A stretch of 64,000 bases of DNA, taken from positions 1-64,000 of the forward strand of contig UQDP01000011.1 of NCBI GenBank assembly GCA_900539845.1. The letters run 5' to 3'. Every line of letters starts with the position of its first letter. Position 1 is the first letter of the stretch. Under the pieces are notes generated by a model. That model was given only the letters and a program-made list of their open reading frames with translations, did no database searches and was not told the origin of the DNA. Of this stretch, positions 9,053-18,001 are shown piece by piece. A program made the position numbers and the translations under genes. Source of the stretch: an uncultured Oscillospiraceae bacterium (GTDB taxonomy: Bacteria > Bacillota > Clostridia > Oscillospirales > Acutalibacteraceae).

Positions 9053-10342
9053 ATGCAAAATTACACAGAAAATGCGCTAGACCTAATCAATCAAGGTTGT
9101 GCGCTTATGGCACAGGAGCAGTATGAGGCTGCTTTAGAAAAATTCCAGTTAGCACAGAAAGATGCACCTAAATATGTTGAGTGCTACAAAAACCTGGGCA
9201 ACGTTTATTCTTGCCTTGAAAAATACGATGATGCGCTGGAAAATTTCAAAAAGGCACTAATGTTAGACGAAAAATCTGCCGCAGTCCTTTTTGATATCGG
9301 TAATATCTTTTATTTAAAGGGAGATCTTGTAGAAGCCGTAAAATATTACAATAAAGCAGATGAGTGCGGCGATTTAACTGCAGATATGTGCGACGTTATC
9401 GCAGGTCTCTTTATTGATGAGCAGGATTACGTCCAAGCACTCAGATATATCAATCGGGCTATTAAATTAGATCCTATGCACGGAGAATATTACCTCGAAA
9501 AAGCAAAGATTTTTATCGATCAACAAAAAGCCACTGAAGCGTTGGAAACCCTTCATGAACTTAATAAGCTTCTTCCGGATGCTTATGAGGCCTATGATAT
9601 GCTGTCGGAGATTTACAGTATTCAAAAGGATTATGATAATGCGATTGCTATTATCGAAAAAGGCCTTGCAAGATTTCCGGATGATGTAAACTTGGCATAT
9701 CTTAAGCTCAAGGTCCTTACTACTTTTGAAAAGGACGAAGATTCAAAGGGATATATTGAAACTCTGAAAAATTCAGGAGCTTATGCGAAGCGCGAGGTCG
9801 ATTTTGCACTGTTAGAAGCAGATGTTTTCTTAAGAGAAAAGAACATTGATGCTGCCATAAATTGCTTAGAGAATGCCGCAAAAGGAGATTACAGCGAACA
9901 GCAGTTGTCCTTCGTTCTAGCAACAATTTATTTCAAGTATGAGAAGTTTGACAAGGTAATCCATATTACTGAAAAAATGCTTGAGGCGGAATCAGATTTA
10001 TTCTATGCAACCTCCGCAAAGTTTTATCATGCACAAGCTAAGCATTACCGTGGTGATGAAGATGCCGCCAAGGAGCTTAAGGAGATTACTAAAGAATTCC
10101 GCAGGATTACAATTATGAAGCCTTCTTTCTATGAAGGTTATGTGTACAGACTGCTTTGCCATAAGGATCTGAAGGAATTTGAGGAAGCATTAAATCTTGC
10201 AGAGTATATGAAGAATCTATTCCCTGATAGGCCAGACGGTTATGTGTTCAAATATACAATTTATAAAGATATGAATGAAATGGATAAGGCAGAACAAGAA
10301 AAACGTGATGCGCTTAATATTGATCCGACATTCATCTTTTAG
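9053..10342 (+). CDS. Tetratricopeptide-repeat protein
   Basis: 429 residues made almost wholly of TPR helical hairpins. Repeats with the W/L-G-Y-A-F-A-P pattern are visible: YEAALEKFQLAQKDAPKYVE, YDDALENFKKALMLDEKSAA, YVQALRYINRAIKLDPMHGE, YDNAIAIIEKGLARFPDDVN and a final MDKAEQEKRDALNIDPTF. No signal peptide or membrane segment, so it is probably a cytosolic scaffold. AGTGGAGGAAAAAAG precedes the ATG. It lies between effector and WXG100 genes and may act as adaptor or chaperone for the secretion machine; the partner is unknown. Confidence 0.85.
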   Translation: MQNYTENALDLINQGCALMAQEQYEAALEKFQLAQKDAPKYVECYKNLGNVYSCLEKYDDALENFKKALMLDEKSAAVLFDIGNIFYLKGDLVEAVKYYNKADECGDLTADMCDVIAGLFIDEQDYVQALRYINRAIKLDPMHGEYYLEKAKIFIDQQKATEALETLHELNKLLPDAYEAYDMLSEIYSIQKDYDNAIAIIEKGLARFPDDVNLAYLKLKVLTTFEKDEDSKGYIETLKNSGAYAKREVDFALLEADVFLREKNIDAAINCLENAAKGDYSEQQLSFVLATIYFKYEKFDKVIHITEKMLEAESDLFYATSAKFYHAQAKHYRGDEDAAKELKEITKEFRRITIMKPSFYEGYVYRLLCHKDLKEFEEALNLAEYMKNLFPDRPDGYVFKYTIYKDMNEMDKAEQEKRDALNIDPTFIF

Positions 10343-10351
10343 GAGGATGTT

Positions 10352-10642
10352 ATGGCAGATATAATTTATGACATCGACAAACTTGAAGCGGCGAAAAAAT
10401 CCATAGATGATCTTATTAACACCTTAGAAACTGATAATAAGAATCTTACAGATGCTTTGAGCACGCTTAAGGCAGAATGGAAAACTGATGCCGGTAAAAA
10501 GTTTTTTGATGATCACAAGGATAATTGGTCTGAATATGTAAAGAAGTATGTAAAAAAACTTACTGGTGTAAGTGATATGCTTCAAAAAGCAATAGATCAA
10601 TATAAAAAAATCGGTAGTGAAGTGAAAAGCCTTAAGGTTTAA
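10352..10642 (+). CDS. WXG100-family (EsxA-like) protein
   Basis: 96 residues, ATG preceded by TAGGAGGATGTT and 9 bases after the TPR gene. Two helices (KLEAAKKSIDDLINTLETDN and a C-terminal helix with SDMLQKAIDQYKKIGSEVK) flank a turn containing a Trp (AEWKTDAGKKFFDDH). This matches the WXG100 turn W-x-(T/S)-D-A-G followed by an aromatic. The length and two-helix hairpin are typical. Likely a secreted small substrate or heterodimer partner of the next gene product. Confidence 0.85.
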   Translation: MADIIYDIDKLEAAKKSIDDLINTLETDNKNLTDALSTLKAEWKTDAGKKFFDDHKDNWSEYVKKYVKKLTGVSDMLQKAIDQYKKIGSEVKSLKV

Positions 10643-10681
10643 CACTTTATTATAACTCGATAAAAAGAGGAGGTGAAAAGA

Positions 10682-10966
10682 ATGGCAATCTATGTTGAAA
10701 GAGAAGGTATTGAAGCCTGCATCACAAAGATTCAGAACGCGATTGAACAGCTTCAGACCGCAGCTTCTGAAATCGACAAGACAATGGGTGATCTTCCTAC
10801 ATATTGGCAGGGCGCAGCCTATGATAAGGCAGCAACCACCTATATCGATGAATATCAGACATTGTTGACCAAAACCGTTCCTGACAGCGTTGATAGTTTC
10901 AAGCAGTTTATCAATGGTTGTAAGGACACCATCATTGATATTGACACCCAGCTTTCGGGGCAGTAA
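10682..10966 (+). CDS. WXG100-family (EsxA-like) protein
   Basis: 94 residues. ATG at 10682 is chosen over a GTG at 10673 because GAGGAGGTG lies directly upstream. Canonical features are seen: first helix IEACITKIQNAIEQLQTAAS, turn YWQGAAYDKA (W-Q-G) near residue 42, second helix through VDSFKQFINGCKDTIIDID. It follows another WXG100 gene by 39 bases and ends just before a strong terminator, so it is the last gene of the main T7SS transcript. Confidence 0.9.
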   Translation: MAIYVEREGIEACITKIQNAIEQLQTAASEIDKTMGDLPTYWQGAAYDKAATTYIDEYQTLLTKTVPDSVDSFKQFINGCKDTIIDIDTQLSGQ

Positions 10967-10983
10967 CAATGGATTCAAATTCG

Positions 10984-11020
10984 CCTACCCATCCCGGGTG
11001 GGATGGGTAGGTTAGTTTGT
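10984..11020 (+). terminator. Rho-independent terminator after the WXG100 pair
   Basis: An 11-bp perfect stem (10984-10994 with 11001-11011) around a six-base loop, followed by a T-rich run. It would end the T7SS transcript. The next gene's ribosome binding site begins just past it, so some read-through is possible. Confidence 0.85.
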
Positions 11021-11035
11021 TTAATAGGTGATAAT

Positions 11036-11545
11036 ATGAAGCAGGAATTTATTATAAAAATGCAAGGCAAACAATTCGAAAAAGGAAGAGCAAAAATCTT
11101 CTTTATGTTGTTATGCTTTGTTGTCGCGATGATTATATTGATGGTTTATTCTTCAAAATTTTTCATTGCTTTGCTTGCACCGATTTTTTTGCTTCTATTT
11201 CGTTTGAAAACTATTTCTTCTGAGAAAAAGTTTATTACAGATGTCATCTGCGAGGTTGAGTGTAAAAATAATGGTATTGATATAACATTAAGATCTACTC
11301 AATCTCGACTCTGTAATATGTTCTTTATTGATTACAAAAAGGTGCAAGAAGCGCAATTCACAAATAACGGTAAGATTATTATCGTTTATTATGATTTTGA
11401 TGATAAAAAAACATATGGGAATTTATTCCCATGGACAAAGATCATGATTTTTGGAAACAAGAATTACGCAAATTTAATTTCTAATATAGAGATTTGCAAA
11501 AAGCCGTCTTCAAGACGGCTTTTTGCAAATCTAAAATCAGGTTGA
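11036..11545 (+). CDS. Small membrane protein of unknown function
   Basis: 169 residues from ATG 11036 (AATAGGTGATAAT upstream). A short cytosolic N-terminus is followed by two adjacent membrane segments (~residues 20-55: FFMLLCFVVAMIILMVY and FIALLAPIFLLLF). The remaining ~110 residues form a beta-rich soluble domain (ICEVECKNNGIDITL, KIIIVYYDFDD), an outline reminiscent of bacterial PH-like domain proteins. The last 13 codons overlap a perfect terminator hairpin, so the protein tail is partly dictated by that structure. No family is recognised. It sits after the main terminator and may be an independent immunity-like or accessory gene. Confidence 0.6.
   Translation: MKQEFIIKMQGKQFEKGRAKIFFMLLCFVVAMIILMVYSSKFFIALLAPIFLLLFRLKTISSEKKFITDVICEVECKNNGIDITLRSTQSRLCNMFFIDYKKVQEAQFTNNGKIIIVYYDFDDKKTYGNLFPWTKIMIFGNKNYANLISNIEICKKPSSRRLFANLKSG
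11492..11530 (+). terminator. Perfect 19-bp inverted repeat, bidirectional terminator
   Basis: Arms 11492-11510 and 11512-11530 are exact reverse complements with a single-base centre. The A-rich and T-rich flanks make it a terminator on both strands. It lies inside the 3' end of the preceding coding region. Confidence 0.8.
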
Positions 11546-12250
11546 TATTGCGCCAATTAAATTTATAAGCAATAATGTAACTTGAATCGAAGGTTACGCA
11601 ATAGTCAATGTTGCAAATATTCTCTGTTAGATGGTGATATTGTTGGTGCTATATATAAAACCGATAGTAAAGGGATTCTTTAAAAATGCATAAAGCTTGA
11701 CAGTTGCAATATTGGATAGTTGAAAGATTACTGGAAATCATAAATTACCGGCACGCAATATGATTTGTACTTTCAGCTTTAAATGAAAAACGATAATAGC
11801 ACGGAGAAGGAACTTCTAAATACCATTACTATAAATAATTTTAAATTACTTTGTGACATGAATGTAAATTGGTAGCGTTTTCCTTTATCGCGAGCGGTGA
11901 TATGCTATCCTAAGAAATAGGTGTTTTGGGAGTAGTTGATACCTTTAGAGGTTTTTTATTTGTATAATGATTTATTTTATATAGTTAAATTTGATAAATT
12001 GTCACACTAAATCAGTTAAAAGCTGTTTGCAGAAATTGTTTTATATATAGATCAGAAATATGTAGGCATACATTTTGAACTTAATAAGACTATAATTGAG
12101 TACTTTATAACAAACGAAAACTGCAACACATTGAAAATAAATTAATTTCTCTTTGTTTTTGATTAGGGCTTATTAGGAGCATAGACTTTGTCGCATTATA
12201 TGCGTCCAAACATTTCTTTTTTCGATGTAAGATGTGATCATCAAATAAAA
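11546..12250. other. AT-rich stretch without intact gene
   Basis: About 700 bases with stops in all frames and no convincing ribosome binding site plus frame. A short open piece at ~11613-11680 (reading DGDIVGAIYKTDSKGIL) suggests decayed coding sequence, but the family is not recognised. Together with the adjoining vWA remnant this looks like a degenerating part of the island. Confidence 0.6.
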
Positions 12251-12260
12251 AGGGGGGTTC

Positions 12261-12642
12261 ATTAAAAAAACAATATTACAAAATTAGTTTTTATTTAGAC
12301 ATATGCGGCTCTATGAATGGATTGAAAGTGATACCATAGGTGGATTTAATGCTATGTTTAAAAAATAGACAAAAGAGATGGACGAAGCATATGTGTCTAC
12401 AGTTTCCTTTGATTACAAAGCGGAAATTTTTCATGATCGTATAAAGGAAAAGACCGATAAAGATTACACGGTTAATGGCTACACAGACTTAATGGATGCT
12501 ATTGGTTGTGCCATTCATCATATCGGAAATATTCACAAATATGCTATGACACACGATGTCTGTTATCATAACAGATGGTATGGAATCATAGTGTTCGCTA
12601 TTCTTGAGCGCAGGTTAAGCATATGATTGAAAGGCAGAAATA
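12261..12642 (+). pseudogene. vWA-domain (TerY-like) pseudogene
   Basis: Translating across frames restores a vWA/TerY-type protein. One frame gives KKQYYKISFYLDICGSMNGL (MIDAS loop, usual DKSGSM altered to DICGSM). A shift near 12323 gives ESDTIGGFNAMFKK, then an in-frame stop (12366), then DEAYVSTVSF...YTDLMDAIGCAIHHI. A further shift near 12560 gives VIITDGMES and, after another stop, VKHMIERQK. AAAGGGGGG lies upstream but the start codon has mutated. At least three disabling changes are therefore present. Such vWA proteins pair with kinases and phosphatases (TerY-P triads), and a kinase gene lies next door. Confidence 0.85.
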
Positions 12643-12874
12643 ACAGTACAATTTTGAACTCTGTTTATTGAAATGAATATTAATGATATTGAAACAATGT
12701 ACTATTTGCTATCGATAAAAACTGAATTATCGACTATTATATTGACAGTGAGAGCACAAAGATTCAACAAAACAATCCTGGCATTCAAAATTTCATATGT
12801 CAATATAAACTTTTGACAGATGGTTGGAGTCGTGATAATGAGTAGTATTTTAAAAAAGAAGGTGAGTTAATTAT

Positions 12875-14197
12875 ATGAACAATGAAGATCTTAAATTTTG
12901 TTTTCGAGATACGGTTGCTTTTTCCCAGTCTGAACTACTAAGAAATGCAACTGAAGAAGCTATCGAATCTAATAAAATTTATACAGAAGGTTTTATTTCT
13001 CAAAACAATAGACCTTTTTCTAAGTGTTTTATTGAGGAGGAAGCTACAACCACTTTTGAAGCTGCTAAGAAAAATATAAATCTTGGAAAAATTGCAGTAC
13101 TTAATTTTGCTAATCCGCATTATCCGGGTGGTGGAGTTCAAAATGGTGCAATGGCACAAGAGGAATGCTTATGCAGAAGCAGTAATTTATACCTGTGTAT
13201 AAGTAATCAAAATGTTTTTGATGATTATTATCTGTATAATAGAAATATTGGTAATAAATTCTTTTCTGATAGGCTGATTTACACGAAAGATGTTACTGTA
13301 TTTAAAGATGACAGTACTGTTCCGAAAATGATGTCCGAAGATGAGTGGTTTAATGTTGACGTAATTACTTGTGCAGCTCCGTATATTGCTGATCGCAGAT
13401 ATACAAATAATGCAGCATTAAAACAACTTTTTAAAGGTAGAATTAAAAACATTTTTGAATCAGCAATTGATAATGATGTTGATGTTATTATACTTGGAGC
13501 TTTCGGATGTGGTGCGTTTAAGAATCCGCCGGAACTTGTGGCAAAAGCTTTTCATGAAGTAATTGATGAAAATGATTACAATAAATATTTCAAGAAGATT
13601 GTTTTTGCAATAAAATGTAATTATGCAAAAAGCAATAATTATGACATATTCTTTGATGAATTTTTTGGCGAATATGAAGCAACTCTGCTAGCAATTCCAC
13701 CTTTGCCATTTGTTGAACCTTTGGGTACAAAATGTGATGATTTTAATTATTTTTCTAATTATCAAAGTTGGAAAAATAGTAATAAATATTATGGGAAGCA
13801 ATTTTCAATTTTAGGTGATTCCATTAGCACACTTTCTGGATATAGTCCAAAAGGTTACAAAGTGTTCTATGACGGTGAACACTGTGAAAAATCAGGTGTA
13901 ATAGATATGAAAGACACTTGGTGGGGAAAGGTTATTGATTTTTTCGGCGGTGAATTACTTGTCAATAATTCCTGGTCAGGGAGTAGAGTAACACGCCTTC
14001 CCGATAGTAATACTCAATTTCCTTCAGGATGTTCTGATGAAAGAACAAGTCATCTTCATATTAATAATGTTACTCCCGATGTTATTATAGTTTACTTGGG
14101 TTTCAATGATTGGGCTAATGGAGTTAATATTTATTCTAATGAAACACATGTCTTGGATGTTTTTTTGATGATTGCTTTTCTGAAGCTTATGAAATGA
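12875..14197 (+). CDS. PARG-type macrodomain fused to SGNH hydrolase (5' half of split gene)
   Basis: 440 residues with AAGAAGGTGAG upstream of ATG. Residues ~1-270 are a microbial PARG/TIGR02452 macrodomain: FANPHYPGGGVQNG then AQEECL (GGG...QEE catalytic signature, ~85-100), VTVFKDD, VITCAAPY and ILGAFGCGAFKNPPELVA. This family removes ADP-ribose. From ~305 a SGNH/GDSL esterase begins: block I GDSIS (~313), NNSWSGSRV (block II) and YLGFNDW (block III). Block V is missing and lies at the start of the next reading frame, so the gene is interrupted by a -1 shift near 14161. The tail after VLDVF is therefore out of frame. See the adjoining gene for the rest. Confidence 0.85.
   Translation: MNNEDLKFCFRDTVAFSQSELLRNATEEAIESNKIYTEGFISQNNRPFSKCFIEEEATTTFEAAKKNINLGKIAVLNFANPHYPGGGVQNGAMAQEECLCRSSNLYLCISNQNVFDDYYLYNRNIGNKFFSDRLIYTKDVTVFKDDSTVPKMMSEDEWFNVDVITCAAPYIADRRYTNNAALKQLFKGRIKNIFESAIDNDVDVIILGAFGCGAFKNPPELVAKAFHEVIDENDYNKYFKKIVFAIKCNYAKSNNYDIFFDEFFGEYEATLLAIPPLPFVEPLGTKCDDFNYFSNYQSWKNSNKYYGKQFSILGDSISTLSGYSPKGYKVFYDGEHCEKSGVIDMKDTWWGKVIDFFGGELLVNNSWSGSRVTRLPDSNTQFPSGCSDERTSHLHINNVTPDVIIVYLGFNDWANGVNIYSNETHVLDVFLMIAFLKLMK
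14161..14167 (+). other. T TTT TTG heptamer at the break between two halves of one gene
   Basis: In the upstream frame the codons are GTT TTT TTG at 14159-14167, forming an X XXY YYZ slippery heptamer. Slipping back one base yields FFDDCFSEAYEMMINKL and continues seamlessly into the SGNH C-terminal half, so one polypeptide of about 1,200 residues would result. Either programmed -1 frameshifting, a real one-base deletion in a T tract, or a homopolymer sequencing error would explain it. Confidence 0.7.
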
Positions 14198-16485
14198 TGA
14201 TAAACAAACTCAAAGAAAACTATCCTAAAGCAGAAATTTGGTGTTGTACGCTTAATACTACATATATGTCATCAAACAAATCTTTTAACTTTCCTTATAA
14301 GCATAGAGGAATTCATATTGAAGAATATAATACAAAAATAAAAGACATAGCAGAAAATTATGACTGTAAGGTTATCGATTTATACGCTCATCATTTGCCT
14401 TGCGATACTATTGATGGTTCGCATCCAAATATGAACGGAATGAATACGCTTGCAACTTTAGTAATAAGAAAAACCGGAGGAAAAGCAATAGAAAAGTTTA
14501 TCGATTGCGAGAATGGTCAACATGAATACTTTGAAGATGAACAATATTCTGAAGCAGTAAAATATATATGTAAGAAATGCGGAAAAATTGATTTTCTTTG
14601 TGATTACTATGATGAATTTTATGATTTAGAATCACCAAGCAAATGCTCCAAATGTCAGGGAGAAATTGAGAAGATAGATCAAACCGGATCATATGACTAT
14701 TACATGTGCAAAGAATGTGGAAATCATATTTGTGTAAGTCCGTTTTCTATTTTAAGTGAAAATGAAGAAGAGAGTTTGGCAATGAATGAAAGTGCTTATG
14801 ATTCAGATATTGAATATGTTCGTTTACCAGCTGATATTACACGGGTATTATTTGATAATACCTTGAAACTCTATGATAATGAAATAAATCAAAAAATTGA
14901 AATGAAAAGCGAGTATATTGTTGTTGGAAGAAATTCTGATTGTGAACTTCAAATTGACAATAATTACATATCTCAGATTCATGCTTCGTTTTATCTTGAG
15001 GATTCTTGTTGGTTCATTATGGATAAAAATTCGATGAACGGTACATGGCTGAATGGGAAAAAACTTAAACAGAACACTAAATATGAGCTTTATCCGGGTG
15101 ATGTCATCAACTTTGCAAAAGTAAAAGAATATGTTTTTTATAAAACAATAGATGACGAGCCACACGAGTATAGTGAAGATGATTTGCTGGGCATTTTGGA
15201 AGAAGCAACAGCAAAATATTATATTGATAATGACGATACAGACGCTTTAAAAATAATCGCATTAACCATGGCAGAGGTCCCGATTTACTTTCCGATGGAT
15301 TATGATTTTAACGAAATGTTCGGAAATATTGATCCTCTGCAGTTAATAAAAGGCGACATCATAAACACTACAAAAGATGTCAAAATGAAAATTATCACTT
15401 TGCAAGTTGGTGATGAAGAAATTGTTCCGATGTTTACATCCTCCGAACAGGCACATAAAGGTCCGGCGGTAAATATTACAAGGTTATATCCACATGACTA
15501 TTTGCCAATTGTAATATCTATGAATAAATCATTTGCCTTGAATCCATTTGGAAACAATCCTATTTCATTGAAAATTGAATTTTTGAAAGATATTGTGTTC
15601 CCGCTTGTACAGGAAAAACTGCAAAATAAAAATGAAATCAAGGATGAAAATTCTGATGATATTAAAGCCGGTACTGTGCTTAATAACAGATATGAGTTGT
15701 TAAAAGAAATAGGAAGCGGTGGCTTATCAACTGTTTATTTAGCGAGAGATACGAGAATTAACAAAGCTTGGGCCGTTAAGATTGTTAAAACTGAAACTAA
15801 AAATAAAGTTAATCAAGTTCGTGATTCTATAATTCAAGAAGCTCAAATGATGAAATCATTTAATCATCCTTATATACCTAAAGTAGCTGATATTATTAAT
15901 ACATCCGGATATTTAGCTATTGTAATGGATTATGTTGAGGGGGCAACACTTGAAAATATAGTTAAAGAATATGGCCCTCAGTCTGCGGAAATGGTTATAG
16001 AATGGGCAAAGCAACTTTGCGATGTTTTAGGATATCTTCATTCTCAAAATCCACCTGTTATTTACAGAGACATGAAACCGGCAAACATTATTCTTAAACC
16101 AGAAGGGAATATTTCGATAATTGATTTCGGAATAATGCGTACATATAAACCCAATCAAAAATCAGATACAGTTTGCTTGGGGACAGCTGGTTTTGCAGCA
16201 CCAGAGCAATTTGGTACTGCTCAAACTGATTGCAGAAGCGATATTTATGCTTTAGGAATGACTATGTACAACCTATATTCAGGGATAAGACCTAATGGGA
16301 ATAGTAACATAGACTTGGGTAATAAAAACGACGCCCTTAGTAAAGGTTTAATTTCAATTATTAAAAAATGTACTGAATTAAGTCCTGATGATAGATATCA
16401 ATCATGTAAAGAACTTGCAAAAGATCTTGTATATCTTAAACAAAACGGTCGCTTAAAGAAAAAATTTAACATCTTTAAAAAGTAA
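14194..16485 (+). CDS. SGNH C-terminal half, CxxC ribbons, FHA, SseB-like and Ser/Thr kinase fusion
   Basis: 763 residues from the first ATG, which overlaps the previous stop and lacks its own ribosome binding site; the -1 frame is open well upstream. Order of parts: SGNH block V (DGSHPN, ~75); three CxxC knuckles (CKKCGK, CSKCQG, CKECGN, ~125-180); FHA (VVGRNSDCELQI, HASF, NSMNGTWLNG, ~237-312); SseB N-terminal-like domain (VPIYFPMDYD, EEIVPMFTSSEQA, ~350-465); Hanks-type kinase (~497-745) with GSGGLSTVYL, AVKIVK, YRDMKPANI, DFG and FAAPEQFG. All catalytic residues are present. No membrane segment, unlike PASTA kinases. The FHA may bind the kinase's own phospho-Thr or that of the T7SS FHA proteins. 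Confidence 0.9.
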   Translation: MMINKLKENYPKAEIWCCTLNTTYMSSNKSFNFPYKHRGIHIEEYNTKIKDIAENYDCKVIDLYAHHLPCDTIDGSHPNMNGMNTLATLVIRKTGGKAIEKFIDCENGQHEYFEDEQYSEAVKYICKKCGKIDFLCDYYDEFYDLESPSKCSKCQGEIEKIDQTGSYDYYMCKECGNHICVSPFSILSENEEESLAMNESAYDSDIEYVRLPADITRVLFDNTLKLYDNEINQKIEMKSEYIVVGRNSDCELQIDNNYISQIHASFYLEDSCWFIMDKNSMNGTWLNGKKLKQNTKYELYPGDVINFAKVKEYVFYKTIDDEPHEYSEDDLLGILEEATAKYYIDNDDTDALKIIALTMAEVPIYFPMDYDFNEMFGNIDPLQLIKGDIINTTKDVKMKIITLQVGDEEIVPMFTSSEQAHKGPAVNITRLYPHDYLPIVISMNKSFALNPFGNNPISLKIEFLKDIVFPLVQEKLQNKNEIKDENSDDIKAGTVLNNRYELLKEIGSGGLSTVYLARDTRINKAWAVKIVKTETKNKVNQVRDSIIQEAQMMKSFNHPYIPKVADIINTSGYLAIVMDYVEGATLENIVKEYGPQSAEMVIEWAKQLCDVLGYLHSQNPPVIYRDMKPANIILKPEGNISIIDFGIMRTYKPNQKSDTVCLGTAGFAAPEQFGTAQTDCRSDIYALGMTMYNLYSGIRPNGNSNIDLGNKNDALSKGLISIIKKCTELSPDDRYQSCKELAKDLVYLKQNGRLKKKFNIFKK

Positions 16486-16717
16486 ATGATATGGAGGTGT
16501 TTATGCATTTTATTTAAACGGCTGTTACACAGCGGTATCAACAAAAAATATATAGTTATTTACCGTACGGTTAATTGTATATAAAATAGGCAAAGGGTTG
16601 TTTATACAGCTCAAAGAAATGTTATTGTAAAAATAACAAGATAAAATTATTGAGAAGTATAGGATTTAATAGCAAGATTTTGTTGCCGATTGGAAAAATA
16701 TATTTAGATAAATTATA

Positions 16718-16766
16718 AAGGTTGGGCAATATGCAGATTTTTTTGCATATTGCCCAACCTTTTTTA
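16718..16766. terminator. Strong bidirectional terminator
   Basis: An 18-bp stem (16718-16735 with 16744-16761) ending in a T run on the plus strand and with an A run before it, serving the kinase gene and the convergent regulator. The rest of 16486-16807 holds only a five-codon frame after GGAGGTG at 16492 (ATG at 16503) and AT-rich sequence; nothing else is seen. Confidence 0.9.
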
Positions 16767-16807
16767 TTAAAAAACTTCAAAATGAAAACGATAGACATTA
16801 TTAAAAT

Positions 16808-17842
16808 TTATAATAAGTTTTGAATGTGATATTTTGCAAAATAAGAAATATTTATATCATCCTCATAAATTATACGTCCTGGTTGTTCTGAACTGTTTCT
16901 AATTTTTAAAAGAGCTTTCAATATATCTGGAACAGAATTTTTATCAACAGCTTTTAATATTAAACTCTCATTAATACAGTAATACTCACCCAATTCATGA
17001 TTTACTATATATCCGCATTTATCAAACAAATTATTTACGTCTTCATCGTTATCTTTTAATTCCAACAATTTATCTTTGCGAATAAAACAGTTATCATTTG
17101 TAATTTTTAGCAAGCCTTCTATAAGAAAAAGCTTTTCGTCAAGAACCTTATTTCGCACAAGTACAAAGTTTCCAAACATAGGAGGTTTATCATTTAAGGA
17201 AGAGTTTGTTACTAAAATACCCTTTCTATAATACATTTCAGCCTTGTTATACTTTTTATAATCAAAATACAAGAAGAAAAATCCACCGCTATCTCTAGTG
17301 AAAAGTATGAAAATATTATTACAGTTTCTAATAAGAATTGGAATTCCTTCAAATTTTACATCATAGTTATATGCTTCGCCACTATGGTTTATTGATTTCC
17401 CGTGATATACAAGTACAGCTTTTCCTTCTTGTATATTTAAATCAAAATTTATTATTTCATTTGAACCGGGATTATAAGAATACATATATCCATTATATTT
17501 TCCAAAATAAAGCGGATCATTTAAAACAACAAACTTTTCACCATCAACCATGTTTTGTGGAGATGGCATTGTTTCAAATTCAGAATCAGGAGCAGAAAAA
17601 ATATAGGAAGTATCTAAATTAAAAAGTCTACACACTGCTAGAACAGAAAACAAATCTAAGTTTGTGTAATTCAAGGATAAGGTCTTATTCAATGTATTGT
17701 AATTAATATTATAACCTAATTCCATGTCTAAAATTTTTTTATATACGGCATAAACATTTGTACCTGTCACTTCTACCAAACGATTTTTTATAGCATAAAT
17801 TTGTTTGTCTTTTTCACTTAAATTTTTAAAATCGAATTTCAT
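16808..17842 (-). CDS. HTH-like regulator of unknown family
   Basis: 344 residues from the ATG at 17842 (GAAAGAGGTG upstream), preferred over an upstream in-frame ATG. The N-terminal ~75 residues read like a diverged Cro/C1 helix-turn-helix: VYAVYKKILDMELGYNINYN, LNKTLSLNYTNLDLFSVLAV, CRLFNLDTSYIF. The remaining ~270 residues are beta-rich with aromatic patches and no known catalytic motif, possibly a ligand-sensing domain. Codon use is very AT-rich like the rest of the island. Convergent with the kinase gene across a shared terminator. Function not recognised beyond likely DNA binding. Confidence 0.5.
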   Translation of the reverse strand: MKFDFKNLSEKDKQIYAIKNRLVEVTGTNVYAVYKKILDMELGYNINYNTLNKTLSLNYTNLDLFSVLAVCRLFNLDTSYIFSAPDSEFETMPSPQNMVDGEKFVVLNDPLYFGKYNGYMYSYNPGSNEIINFDLNIQEGKAVLVYHGKSINHSGEAYNYDVKFEGIPILIRNCNNIFILFTRDSGGFFFLYFDYKKYNKAEMYYRKGILVTNSSLNDKPPMFGNFVLVRNKVLDEKLFLIEGLLKITNDNCFIRKDKLLELKDNDEDVNNLFDKCGYIVNHELGEYYCINESLILKAVDKNSVPDILKALLKIRNSSEQPGRIIYEDDINISYFAKYHIQNLL

Positions 17843-18001
17843 ATAAACACCTCTTTCAAATATTATAAATGATTTTTCAATTTTTTGCATTATATTTTCA
17901 ATTTTTTATAAAAATTTGAATTAAATTTGAAAATCGAATTCATTCATAGTTAAATGACTGATTATTAAATATAGCTTACAATAAAAAAAAGAGAATCTTT
18001 A

